The notes under the pieces are model-generated. The model ran no database searches and was not told the DNA's origin. It saw nothing but the letters and a program-made list of their open reading frames with translations. Positions 37,968 through 49,993 of a DNA stretch of 64,000 bases are shown here, piece after piece. The DNA comes from Letharia columbiana (taxonomy: Eukaryota; Ascomycota; Lecanoromycetes; Lecanorales; Parmeliaceae), in contig NW_023501108.1 in NCBI RefSeq assembly GCF_014066305.1, forward strand, positions 162,001 to 226,000. Direction: 5' to 3'. A program made the translations under genes and the position numbers. Every line of letters begins with the position of its first letter. Positions within the stretch are counted from its first letter, which is position 1.

Positions 37968-38410
37968 GAATATATTTATTTAAGCTCTTTTTAATAATTT
38001 TTTAATATGTTTATAAGTAGTAATAGATAGCTATTAGCTAGCTTACTTATGATCTTAATTATTAATAATAATAATAAATTCGTTAAGAGATAGCTTAAAG
38101 ATATTAATAGAGGCTTTAAGAGGTAGATAAAAGAGAGATATATATTTAAATTAAACGCGTTTAGTGTAATTATAATATTTAAATATTAGTTTAATTTATC
38201 TATCGCTAACTTAAGAGAAGTATATAGAGGAGAATATATTTATTTAAGCTCTTTTTAAGAATCTTTTAATACGTTTATAAGTAATAATAAATAGTTATTA
38301 AATTTATTTATGATCTTAATTACTAATAATAATAGATTTATTAAAAAATAGTTTAAAGACGTTAATAAGAAATTTAAAAGATAAGGAAAAGAAATATATA
38401 TCTTAAATAT
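37968..38410. repeat. Tandem duplication, 264-bp period, RIP-mutated
   Basis: The segment starting gaatatatttatttaagctc at 37968 recurs at 38232. Part of it (acgcgttta...atatttaaata) matches the 110-bp block region of copy A, so it is derived from the same family. The sequence 38411-38487 shows nothing recognisable. Confidence 0.75.
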
Positions 38411-38487
38411 TTAGTAATATTTAAACGAGGGGTATTAAGGGCGAATTTATTTATAATTAATAAATTAATAGAATTATAGAAGAAATA

Positions 38488-40224
38488 TTAGTATATATAA
38501 TAGAATAAGATAGAGCTAAACTAGAAAATCTTGAATTTATATATATAGTTAATTATAAATTTAAGGTTATTACGTCTTTTAGCTAGATTAACTAAGTTAG
38601 TCTACTAGCCCTTCTAAGCTCCCTTATTAAAAATCTATATATAGAAGTTTTATACTCTAAAATAATTAGCTTTTTATAGATACTATTTCTTTATAATTTC
38701 GTAATTTATAGAGCTTAGTGTGCGCTTTCTAACGCTATAAAAATAATAAAGTTTAATCTACTATTAGTAGATTAGATAGATATTCAAATATTGTAGTTAT
38801 ATTAAACGCGTTCGGGATCAGATAATAATTCTTTTACCTATTTATTTATTTGTGTAATTATTATTCTTTCATTACTCTATTAATTCTATTAATTCCATTA
38901 ATATAAATATAATTATTCTCGATATCCCTCGCGGAAACGTTACTAAACGCTTTAGGCATATATACCCCTTTTACCCGCCTCTTAGAGTCTCTACTAACGC
39001 CCTTAGGCCACCTTTAACGAATTCGTTATTACTGGTAATCGAGGCTATAAACGAGCTTAATAGCTATCTACTACTGCTTATAGACGCGTTAGAAAGCCCT
39101 TAAAAAGAGCTTGAACGGATTTACAGCCATCGTTTTTCCCTATATACTACTCAATTAGCCGCTTAATTAATACTACTTACTCTATTAGCTCAGTAATCCA
39201 CTTAGTCAGATCGTCAGCCAGTTACTTAGTTATCCACTTAGTTAGCCACTCAGCTAGCCACTTAGTCTAATACTCTATAAGAGAAGAAGTAAGAGGAGGA
39301 ACTATAATAGGTAAATGCGGAGAATACTGCGGAGAAATTAAGCGGCAACAAGGCCCCCAGCACTAAGAACACGGCTCAGCTCTCCAAGATCCCACGTTAT
39401 ATGCTCTCCACGGTTCCACATCAAATCATCACTCAGCAAGCGGAGAACACCACTGCAACTTAGCCTGTCATCCCCACTGTATTAAGGAGTAAGAGGAGGA
39501 ACTACAACAGGCAAATGCGGAGAACACTGCGGAGAACACTATGGAGAATACTGCGGAGAAACCAAGCGGTAACAAGGCCACCATCGTCAAGAACACGGCT
39601 CAGCTCTCCAAGATCCCACGTTATATGCTCTCCACGGTTCCACATCAAATCATTACTTAGCAAGCGGAGAACACCACTACAACTTGGCCTGTCATTCCCC
39701 ACTGTATTAATATGGTATATCACTACAATAACGTCATAAGAGGAGGATCTACTATTACAGTCAATTGGGCCTCTATAGGAGGAATATCGGACGATACATA
39801 TTTAAACGAATTAAAACCGTCCGATGTCTACAGCTATTTCATTATTCGAAAGATTTTACTGCGATAGGAGATATTGTGGGATTCACACCACTAATTAGCA
39901 CGTTGTCTTCATTTCTTTTCGATATTTCGATACTTCTTGCCATAAGAATATAGTCTTTCTCTATTTTTTATAAGTGATTATTACGGACTATTACGGATTT
40001 AATTCTTTATACTTAATATACCTTTCTAATTAAGCCTTAGCGCGCCTCTCTTCGTATATATATATCTATATATTATATAGATTAAATTAATTTTATAGTA
40101 GTAAAAGTAGGTTAAAAACGTATAGTAAGCGATTAGAGTTCGATTTAACTTAGGACTAGGGCTAAAATTCGATTTAACTTAGAAAAATCCAACTTTATAA
40201 ATTTAATTCATAGGCCTTTACTTG
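38488..40224 (-). mobile_element. Copy B of the CTAA-ending family, full-length with both termini
   Basis: 1,737 bp, partly RIP-mutated. In element orientation it begins CAAGTAAAGGCCTATGAATT (5', at 40224) and ends TATATACTAA (3', at 38488). The host base before the 5' end is A and the base after CTAA is T. There is no target duplication. It carries fewer tandem units than copy A (around 39300 and 39505). At 39764/39765 it shows the empty site of the derivative inserted in copy C. Confidence 0.8.
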
Positions 40225-40589
40225 TAATTATATAAATAGATAAAAGAATTATTAATTAATCTTAAACGCGTTTAATATAATTACGATATTTAAATATTAA
40301 TTTAATCTATTAATAATAGATTAAACTTTATTATTTTTATAACGTTAAAAAGCGTATATTAAGCTCTATAATTTACGAAATTATAAAAAAATAATATCTA
40401 TAGAGAGCTAATTATTTTAGAGTATAAAACTTCTATATATAAATTTTTAATAAGAAAGCTTAAAAGAGCTAGCGAGCTAATTTAGTTAGTCTAGCTAAAA
40501 GACGTAATAACCTCGAATTTATAATTAATTATATATATAAATTTAAGATTTTTAAACTTAGCTCTATCTTATTCTTTTATATATACTAA
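40225..40589 (+). mobile_element. 5'-truncated copy of the CTAA-ending family
   Basis: The 3' part of the family, in plus orientation, ends ...ttcttttatatatactaa at 40589, followed by T. Its left part matches the block around 35740-35880 of copy A, inverted. It directly abuts copy B, giving an inverted pair. Confidence 0.65.
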
Positions 40590-41675
40590 TATAAATTTAA
40601 AAAATTTAAAATTTTTATTTTTATTATAAAGATTATAATTTTAATTATAAATTTTATAATATTAAATATATTAGTTATCTAGATTTTTATAAAAATAATA
40701 AATCTTTTAATTCTTATTAATAGTAAAGAGATATTTTTTAAATAAATTATTAATTTTATATAATAAGATAGATTAATAAACTAATTAATATAAGTCTATA
40801 ACTTATCTTTATAGATAATAAAAATAAGAGATTTTAGTCTTTAAATGATAAAGCTAAAAATATCTAATTCGCGAGATTTTTTTTAAGATTTTTTAGATAA
40901 TTATGGCGTTAATATAGCTCTTAATAAAATCGCATAGATTATTCTTATATCGAGTTTTTATTATAATATAAAATTTATAATATATATTAATTTATATTAT
41001 AATATCTATATTAATAATAATTTTAAAAATATTTTTTTATAAATTATTAATCGATTATAGCTCTTATAATAATTACTAAATAAGAGATTAATTAAATAAT
41101 ATTAATTTTAATATAATATTAAAGATCTAATAGTATAAAGAAATTCTATATATCTCACTTTTATTTATAATAATTAAAAGTATTTTTAAATATAAGAATT
41201 TAATAAAGTTAATTTTAATTAGTTAAAAGCTTAATATTAATATATTTAAATATAATATTATTTATAAAAAATTAAATTAATTTAATTTTTAATAATATAA
41301 AGCTTTAATAAGAGCTTAAGTTTAAGAATAAGATTTATAATATAATAGAATTTAATAAAATAAATAAAGTAGACGATATTAATAAAATTAGCTTTACTCT
41401 AAACTTAAAAAGCTTTTTATTTAAAATCAATTTTAATAATAATTTAAAAATAAATAAAATAAAATTAATATAAAATTAATATAAAAAATTAAAGTATACT
41501 CGCTATTAATATTATCTATATTATCTTTTTTTTTTCTATATTATCTATATTATCTATATTATCTATATTTATAATTATTTAAAGTGTATAAGAGAAATCT
41601 CGCTAAATTCTAAAGTTAGCTTAATATAACTTAAAGCGTTATTTAAAAAAAGATCTTATATTATAATTTATAATA
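40590..41675 (-). mobile_element. RIP-mutated Ty1/copia T, gag-side fragment
   Basis: It runs parallel to 52600-53650 of copia R (for example the shared ctaattcgcg(a)ga, cgttaatata and cgattataac blocks). The left neighbour is a truncated repeat and the right neighbour is copy C. Comparing with R gives the empty site of copy C. Confidence 0.75.
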
Positions 41676-43129
41676 TTAATATATATAAAAGAATAAGATA
41701 GAGCTAAATTAGAAAATCTTAAATTTATATATATAGTTAATTATAAATTCGAGGTTATTATATCTTTTAATTAGACTATCTAAGTTAGCCCGCTAGCTCT
41801 CTCGCGTTTCTCTTATTAAAAATTTATATATAAAAGTCTTATACTTTAAAGTACTTAGTCTACGATATATATAATTACTTTATAATTTCTTAAATTATAA
41901 AGCTCGCTTTATACTTTCTAACGCTATAAAAATTATAAAGTTTAATTTACTATTAATAGATTAAATAGATATTTAAATATAATAGTTATAATAGTTATAT
42001 CAGACGTATTCGAAATTAAATAATAATTCTTTTATCTATTTATATAATTATTCTTCTTTTATTATTTTATTAATTTATTAATATAAATATAATTATTCTT
42101 AATACTTCTCGCGGAAACGTTATCAAACGCTTTAGATATATATATCTCTTTTACCCGTTCTTAAAGCCTTTATTAACGCCTCTAGACTACTTCTTAATAA
42201 ATTTATTATTATTAATAATCGAGGCCGTAAGCGAGCTTAATAGCTATTTATTATTATTTATAAACGCGTTAGAAAACTCTTAAAAAGAGTTTAAACGAAT
42301 ATATTCTCTTTTATATATTTTTTTAAGTTAGCGATAAATAAGTTAAATTAATATTTAAATATTATAATTATATTAGACGCGTTTGAGATCGAATAATAAT
42401 TCTTTCATCTATTTATATAATTATTCTTCTTTTATTATTCTATTAATTCTATTAATTCTATTAATTCTATTAATTTCATTAATATAAATATATTTACTCT
42501 CGATACTCTCGCACTTAATTAAATAAGAGAAGAATCTATAATAGACGAATACGAAGAATATTATAGAGAATATTATAAAGATAATTATTAGCAGTAATAA
42601 TATAATAGACTTACTCTTTATAATCTTATATTAATTTATTTAGCTAGTATAAGAGAAGTTAATATAATAGACGAATATAAAGAATATTATAAAGAAATTA
42701 AGCGATAATAAAACTCTTAATATTAAGAATACGACTTAGCTCTTTAAAATCTTACGTTATATACTCTCTACGATTTTATATTAAATTATTATTTAATAAG
42801 CGAAGAATACTATTATAATTTAGTTTATTATCTCTACTATATTAGAAAGTAAGAGAAGAAACTATAATAGATAAATGCGGAGAATACTATAAAGAATATT
42901 ATAGAGAATACTACGAAGAAACTAAGCGCTAATAAAATTATTATTATTAGAAATACGACTTAGCTCTTCAAGATTTCACATTATATACTCTCTACGATTT
43001 TATATTAAATTATTACTTAGTAAGCGAAGAATACTATTATAACTTAATCTATTATTTCTATTATATTAATATAATATATTACTATAATAACGTTATAAGA
43101 GAAGAATCTACTATAATAATTATAGTTAA

Positions 43130-44743
43130 CGAGTAAAGGCCTATAAATTAAATTCATAACCATTTTTTTTAATTAGGGCTGTCGAGTAAATTTTGATAAG
43201 CGATCTTTAATAAATAATATCTGAATTCCTTACTTTTAAATATCTATAAGACTAAATTTAGTAATTATTATTTTATCTGAAAGCCCACATTTTATTCTAT
43301 AATTTAAAAAAAAATCTCAAAGTTTTAATAGAAAAGAAAAAAGATATTCTAAAATTAAATAATATATATCTGATTAGGGCTATCCTATTGAAAGTAGAAT
43401 ATTAGATATATTAGAAATGATTGAAAGACTAATTGTTAATTTATGGGATATACGAATATTTATATATATAAGATAGATGACTAATAGTAGCTGGTAATTA
43501 CTAGCCCTGATAATACGCGATATATATACGATAGCCGAAGGGGCTGATATTATAACACTCTCCGACAGCCCTAGAAGCTAATTCCCTAAACCTCAATATA
43601 TTATATCTCATATCAGTTTTCATATCTACGCTTTAAATTCGAGATTAATTATTTACCCGGCCTCGTTAAATCTATAAAAAACCTCGATAAAGAAAATAGA
43701 AAGAGTGCCGGGGCTTTTAAATACCCGTTTTAAGACCTTAAAATAATATAAGAATTTTTAATATTTTGCCCGTATTATTTCGAGACTAATAATTTACTTA
43801 TATTACTTTAAGATCTCGAAATAATCTAAGAGTTTTTAATATTTTACTTATATTATTTCGAGATTTTAAAATAATATAAAAGTTTTATATAGTTTATCTA
43901 TATTATTTCGAGATCTCGAAATAATATAAGAGTTTTTTAATTAATTCGGGTCCTTATATAATATAAGGATTTTACTTATATTAATTTCGGAACCTCGAAA
44001 TAATATAAGGATTTTAGTTCGATATTTTTTATATAGAGATTAAATAGCGATAGCCCTCTCGTTGATAAGTACGAGCTAAAAAAATAGGCTATCGCTATAA
44101 GATATATCTATTTATAAACGATTATCGAAGACTTAGTTTAATATCTCTTAGAAAGTATAAGAATATTTTAATATTACCCTATTCGCTTTCGAGCTTATAA
44201 TCTATTAAAAGTAGAATATTAGATATATTAGAATAATTAAAAGACTAATTATTAATTTATGAAATATACGGATATTTATATATATAAAATAGATGGCTAA
44301 TAATGGCTGGTAATTACTAGCTCTAGTAATACGCGATATATATGCGATAGCCGAAGGGGCTAATATTGTAACATGTCCGGCTGTCGAGCGAACTTTGATG
44401 AGCGATATTTGAATTCCTTACGCTTTAATAATTATAAGACTTAATTTTAGAATTCTTAAAAATTCGGAAAGCACAAACGGCGTTTCAAAATTTTAAAAAA
44501 AAATCTCAAAATCTTAATAGAAAATAAAAAAGTTATTCTATATATTAATAATATACGCCTATTTTTTTAATGAGGGAGGCGCGGGAGGGCGAGATTTTAA
44601 TAATTATAAACGCTAATTTATTTACTCGCGGTAATTTAGTCGATCTAGCCAAAAGACGTAATAACCCCGAATTGATAATTGGCTACATATATAAATTTAA
44701 GATTTTCTAATTTAATTCTATCTTATTCTTTTATATATACTAA
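43130..44743 (+). mobile_element. Short derivative of the CTAA-ending family, split by a TRIM
   Basis: Removing the TRIM and its duplication (43386-44378) leaves about 621 bp. It begins CGAGTAAAGGCC and ends TATATACTAA, the same termini as the long copies, so it is an internally deleted, non-autonomous form. The interior has two similar modules starting ggctgtcgag, each with (g/t)atgagcgat(a/c)ttt motifs. Its insertion site in copy C is AGTTAA/TTAGGCC against the empty AGTCAATTGGGCC in copy B. The left host base is therefore A, the right host base is T, and nothing is duplicated. Confidence 0.85.
43386..44373 (-). mobile_element. TRIM (terminal-repeat retrotransposon in miniature), RIP-mutated copy
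   Basis: LTRs of 172 and 171 bp lie at 43386-43557 and 44203-44373. The target duplication is TATCC (43381-43385) and TGTCC (44374-44378), differing by one G-to-A change. In element orientation the primer site gattataagctc follows the 5' LTR, and a purine tract GTCGGAGAG precedes the 3' LTR. The 645-bp interior has no gene but carries a series of about 50-bp repeats (tttcgagacctcgaaataat-like, 43725-43990). A better preserved copy is at 59755-60663. Confidence 0.85.
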
Positions 44744-45493
44744 TTAGGCCTCTATAGAAGAAATATCGTAAGAGAAGAAACTATAATAGATAAATGCGGA
44801 GAATACTGCGGAGAACACTACGGAGAACACTGCGGAGAACACTACGGAGAATACTACGGAGAAATTAAGCGGCAATAAGACTATTATCGTTAAGAACACG
44901 ACTTAGCTCTTCAAGATCGCATATTATATACTCTTTACGATTTTATATTAAATTATTACTTAATAAGCGAAGAATATTACTATAACTTAGCTTATTATTC
45001 TTATTATATTAATATAATATATTACTATAATAACGTTATAAGAGAAGAATTTACTATAATAACTATAGTTAATTAAATCTCTATAGAAGAAATATCGAAC
45101 GATATATATTTAAACGAATTAAAATTATTCGATATCTTATTCTAATAGCTATTTTATTATTCGAAAGATTTTACTATAATAGAAGATAATATAAGATTTA
45201 TACCACTAATTAGTATATTATCTTTATTTCTTTTCGATATTTTAATACTTCTTATGATAAGAATATAATCTTTCTCTATTTTTTATAGATAATTATTATG
45301 AATTAATTTTTTATACTTGATATACCTTGCTGATTAGATCTTAGCGCGTCTCTCTTCGTATATATATATTTATATATAGATTAAAAACGTATAGTAAGCG
45401 ATTAGAGTTCGATTTAACTTAGAGCTAAGACTAAAATTCGATTTAACTTAGAAAAATCTAACTTTATAAATTTAATTCATAAGCCTTTACTTG

Positions 45494-46820
45494 TAATTAA
45501 TAATATTTTAAAGAGATAAGCTTTAATTTATAGGTACTAAGAGGAAATATAATATAAGTATATATTAATTTAATAGAAAATTATCTCTCTTTATATTTAA
45601 GGGGGAATTTAATTAAATTCTATTTCTTATACTACCTTATTATCGCGATTATCTTAATTATTCTCTATCGTATTTATAATATAATATCTTCTATTATATT
45701 AAGATCGATAGAGATTTTTTTATAATAATTTATATAAACTAGTTATATAATAATAATATTATATATACTATTTATAAATAAAGATTTATTATAAGATTTA
45801 TTATATCTACTTTAAAATTCTCTTATAAAATTCTCTTATATTAGATATATTTTAATATTATAATATCGTAACTTAAAAAGTCTTTTAAAAGTCTTTTAAG
45901 AAAGCGAGTCTTCTATAAATATTTTTATAAGTATAAATATTAAGCCTCGTTTTCGAAATCTAACTATTATAAATTATATTTATACTTTTTTATTTCTAAC
46001 TTTAGATTTAAGCGATTTAGCTAAAGTTCTCGCGGGAGTGTTATTCTCGGGATCCTTACGGGGAGTAATAGGCTAGAATAAGATAAATTAAGCTAGAGTA
46101 GACTAGGGTAAGATAGGCTAATAAGAGGTTATAGTAGTATTAGGCTAAGATGTAAAATATAGCTTAGTCATTAGCGGTAAGATCGAGAAGATCTTCTAAT
46201 CTAGAGATGTCCTGAGTGAGAAATCTTCTAGAATCTAAAAATACTCCTAGGACCTCTATAAAATACGATATTATTTTACACTATAGCTACTTATATCCTA
46301 TATCTTATTAATATAAGTCGAAATATTCTATATATATAATTCTACTAAGACTCTCTAGAGATGATTAGTAAAATCTCTCTATCGATCTTAAAGTAATTAA
46401 TTCTTCTATTAAAGAAATTAATTAAGATCGAGTATAAGATTACTTATAATTTCGCTTCGCTCGCTTATTAAAACCAATTAAAGCTTCTTCACGAGATCGT
46501 CTTTTTAATCGCTACGATAGAGGATAATTCTTCTTTATATATTAGTATATTAAGTATACGAGATATAGATTATTTTCTCTTTTAGCGTTACGCCGTTATC
46601 TTAAACTAGATTTTAGCCTCTATTATAAAAATTATATAACGGGATATTAGAGTTTAATCGCTTATTATTAGCTTTTAATATAGCGAAGTATAAGAATAAG
46701 AATATATTATCTCTTATCTTTAACGTATTTTACTTAATATAGGGAAATTAATAATATTTTAGCGGTTATAATAGTTATATAATAAAAAGATATAGATATA
46801 TAATATCTTATTATAACGTA
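45494..46820 (-). mobile_element. RIP-mutated Ty1/copia T, fragment near the 5' end
   Basis: It runs parallel to 53650-54550 of copia R once the inserts in each are removed (the 697-bp TIR element here; the 282-bp element there). It ends at 46820 where the derivative starting CGAGTAAAGG is inserted. The sequence resumes at 56354. Confidence 0.7.
45697..46393. mobile_element. TIR element (MITE-like), 697 bp, TA duplication
   Basis: The ends are TATTAAGATCGATAGAGA and, inverted, CTTTAAGATCGATAGAGA, each next to TA (45695-45696 and 46394-46395). The element is absent from the parallel place in copia R (near 54115), which gives the empty site. The interior is less AT-rich than its surroundings (for example gcgggagtgttattctcggg near 46028), so it is less mutated. 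No ORF is present. Confidence 0.7.
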
Positions 46821-46831
46821 CGAGTAAAGGC
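46821..46831 (+). mobile_element. Left end (11 bp) of a CTAA-family derivative split by copia R
   Basis: CGAGTAAAGGC, the family 5' terminus. The rest of this derivative resumes at 55932 (ctataaattaaattcata...). Joining the two sides gives the normal terminal sequence, so the 9-kb copia R was inserted here. AAGGC/AAGAC is its 5-bp duplication. Confidence 0.85.
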
Positions 46832-47089
46832 TTTCAAAATATAAGATAGAATATTTAGTTATATTAACTAGAGAGTTCTATAGAAGAAAAGAGCGACTAG
46901 ATATAAATATACTAAGGCGTGTTATATGATTATATTACGTAATTACTAAAACGCCAAGAGTTATATAATCTAAATTTCAATATTCCCCTTTATATATATT
47001 CTTTTATACGCGAAATCTAATAGATATAAAGTTTAATACTAATAATATTAAAATCGAGTAGATAAGATAAAAATAATTTAATCGATTTT

Positions 47090-47345
47090 CGCTAGAGTTT
47101 AATATCGAATAGTTAAAATAAAGTTTAAATTAAGTAATTAAAGTAAAGTTTAAGTTAAATAGCTAAAGTAAGTTTTAGTATTAAATAATTAAGATAAAGT
47201 TTAAATTAAATAATTAAAGTAAGTTTAGCGTTAAATAATTAAAGTAAAGTTCGAGTCGAATAGCTAAAGTAAATTTAGTATTAAATAATTAAAGTAAAGT
47301 TAGAGTTAGATAATTAAAGTAAGTTTAGCGTTAGTGACTAAAGTA
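47090..47345. repeat. Tandem array of about 28-bp units near the 3' end of copia R
   Basis: Units of the type aataattaaagtaaagtttaa are repeated about nine times. The corresponding place in copia M and P (23570-23700, 32580-32720) has no such array, so it is an expansion private to this copy. Confidence 0.75.
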
Positions 47346-48036
47346 AAAAGTCGAAATCTAAAAACGACTATATTAAATTCTAAATTTCACTTTTTATTAA
47401 AAAACGGGTTTTCGGAAATTTTATTTTTAGGCTATCTGGTGTACACTAAAAATCGATTAATTCGAGGCCGGAGAATATTCGTGAGGGTGACTGAATAAAA
47501 TAATTAGAAGAAATTCTCTATTCTATATGTTATGATCGGCTGTAAGGCTTCTATAGAATTATTCTAGATATTTAATTCTTTAATAATAGTAGTTAATAGT
47601 AATAGTAATATAGGTAAGAGTGCTTTAAAAGAGTTTTAAAGATTTAATAATGATAGCGGTAATAGCGCTAAAGAAATAGCTATTTCGATATAGAATAGCG
47701 AGTTTATAGAGTATTAAGTCTGAGGCTTGGCGGGCGACTTAAATAAATTACTTAAACTGCGAAGATTAATAGAATAGCTTCTCTAAAGTCGAAGTCGAAG
47801 TTAGCTCCCCTAAATAAGTGATACTATAAACGATATTCCAATTTAATTAATATATAAAATTTCTTAAATTTATTCTTAAATAATATTTTAATAAGTTTAT
47901 TAACTATCTATTATTCGATAAAGATATATTTAAGAATAATAATATTAATAGTAACTTATTTTTGTATATAGTAATATTAAATATCGATATACTTAGTATA
48001 TATATAAAATTAAATTTTTTTAATAAAAGTTATAGT

Positions 48037-48228
48037 TGTTTTGAAAGTTGTTTATTTCACTCGGCTGTATAGCTAAAAGCCGCCTGGACGGAGGTGCCCC
48101 ACCTGGAAATCTACAGGGACCCGAACCCGTAGACCACTCACGCCCGAATATATCCAGAGAACCACGCGAAGGTCTTTATAGAGAGAGACCATACCGAGTA
48201 ACTCCACCAAATCAACGCTAATAATAAG
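48037..48228 (-). mobile_element. Candidate tRNA-derived SINE, 192 bp, 9-bp target duplication
   Basis: This unmutated insert lies in RIP-mutated copia R and is flanked by AGTTATAGT at 48028-48036 and 48229-48237. The parallel site in copia M (near 24440) is empty. On the minus strand GGTTCGGGTCC (48127-48117) matches the pol III B box GGTTCGANTCC with one mismatch, and TGGTGGAGTTACTCGG (48209-48194) resembles an A box about 80 nt upstream. The A-to-B spacing is longer than in a tRNA. The 3' end (CAAAACAA) is only a hint of an A-rich tail. No TIR is visible. Other short elements with 9-bp duplications cannot be excluded. Confidence 0.5.
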
Positions 48229-49347
48229 AGTTATAGTATCTTAATTATTATAGTAGATAATAATAGTCTATATATACTTAGCGCTAAGATTAAGTTAATT
48301 AAAAAATTTATATAATTAAATTATCTTCTTAATAGTTTACGTCTAATTAATATATTTAATTTTATAAGAGAATAACGTTATAATAGATTATTATTTCGAT
48401 AATTAATTAATAATAATACTATTTATATTAAAGACGTAATTAGAGATAGAATATTAAGTATTTTAATTATTTATCTAATTCGCGTTTATATAGCTAATAA
48501 GTAATTTTAGATCTCTTCTAAATATTAATTATTAGTTTTTAATATTATTTAGATATTAAAAGATACGCTTAATAATCTTTTAATAGGATTTATTCGAGTT
48601 TAAGATATATCTAGAGATTATCGAAATAGCGAATACGATATTAGATTAAGTATTTAATATTATATATATAAGTAATTTTATAATTAACTAATAAGTATAA
48701 TAAGACTAATTAATAAAGAAAAAATTATCTTTAACGATATAAAACTTATTATTATTAATAAAAGTAAATAATAGCGTAGAGCTTAATATATTATATTTCT
48801 CTAGAAATTTCTTAATATAATCTTTTTAATTAAAACGTAAAATTTAATTAATATAATTTTTAATAATTATTATATTAAGATAATAGATATAAGATTTTAA
48901 ATTAATTATTTTAAACTTCTTATTAAACTTATTCTTAATACTCTATATTTTAATTTTATTAAGATTCGCGAGTAAAATATTATTTATATAAATAGTAATA
49001 ATAATAATATTATTAGTAAATATAGAGAGATTAATAATAATAGATTTAAAATTTAATTTCTTTAAATAAATTATAAGAGTATTATATTAAATCTTAAGAG
49101 ATTATTTTAGATTATAAAGTATATTAATAAGCTTATATATCTTATCCTTTTAGTTTTTAATTTTGAAGCTAATAAACTAAATAATATAAATTATTTTCTT
49201 AATATCGCTATATAAAAAATCGTTTTAACATTTATTTATTTAAGTTTTTAATTTAAAGTAGTTATTAGTATAAAGATTACTTTATAACTTATAGACTTAA
49301 TAATAAAAATAAAGATTTTATTAAAATCGATTTCTTTTTACTATTTA

Positions 49348-49993
49348 CCTTAGAGGAAATACATTATTAGGGTATGTCACGTGACTATATCATTAACTCG
49401 ATGTTGATTATAACTTTCAGTCAACTTTCAATCAACTTCAGATTAATATTAAATTTTCTATAATAGTAAATTATTCGATATTGAAAATGAATAGATGATT
49501 ATTTAGTAATTCCCTTATTATATATTAAGGTTTACACTAATTCGGGTATCTCGCTTCGCTTATAATAGCCTATTTATCAACGTCACGTGATTTGTTTTTC
49601 GATTTTTCGATTTTTCTCGAAATTTAATTTATAAGTAAGTTTTCTAGCCCTATAGGGCTGTGGGACTTAAAGAAATTTTCGAAAAATTCTCTATTAGTAG
49701 TATATTAATATATTACTTTATAGCGTAGTATTAAAATAGTAATAAATCGATACCTCTCTTATATTCTATTAACTATCCATTAACTATCCATTAACTATCT
49801 ATGGACAATAAATTCAACTCAATCTTTTATAAATAGAAAGTTTTATATAACTTCATTTGATATACGTTATATAGAACGTAAGATCTAAATGTATTCGGTG
49901 TGTAGTCCCTATTATACAAATCGTATTGTTATCGCTAATAGTTCATCTATTTTTTATTAATAGTAAATATTCATATGTAGTAGCTCCCGTAAG
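49348..49993. mobile_element. Unclassified 646-bp insertion, little mutated
   Basis: It interrupts copia R at a place where copia T (33245) and copia M are continuous. A possible 3-bp duplication TTA lies at 49345-49347 and 49994-49996. Both ends were sought for inverted or LTR-type repeats and none was seen. It contains two CACGTGA motifs (near 49380 and 49583), the dyad agccctatagggct near 49650, and a short tandem repeat actatccatta near 49770. No ORF is present. Confidence 0.55.

Larger units (their letters stand above)
41676..45493 (-). mobile_element. Copy C of the CTAA-ending family, heavily RIP-mutated, interrupted
   Basis: The two parts are 41676-43129 and 44744-45493; the derivative at 43130-44743 lies between. 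The 5' end (45493) reads CAAGTAAAGGCTTATGAATT and the 3' end (41676) TATATATTAA, i.e. CTAA after C-to-T. Tandem units like those of copy A are recognisable near 42860 and 44790. Comparison with copia R near 53640 shows insertion into copia T without target duplication. Confidence 0.8.
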
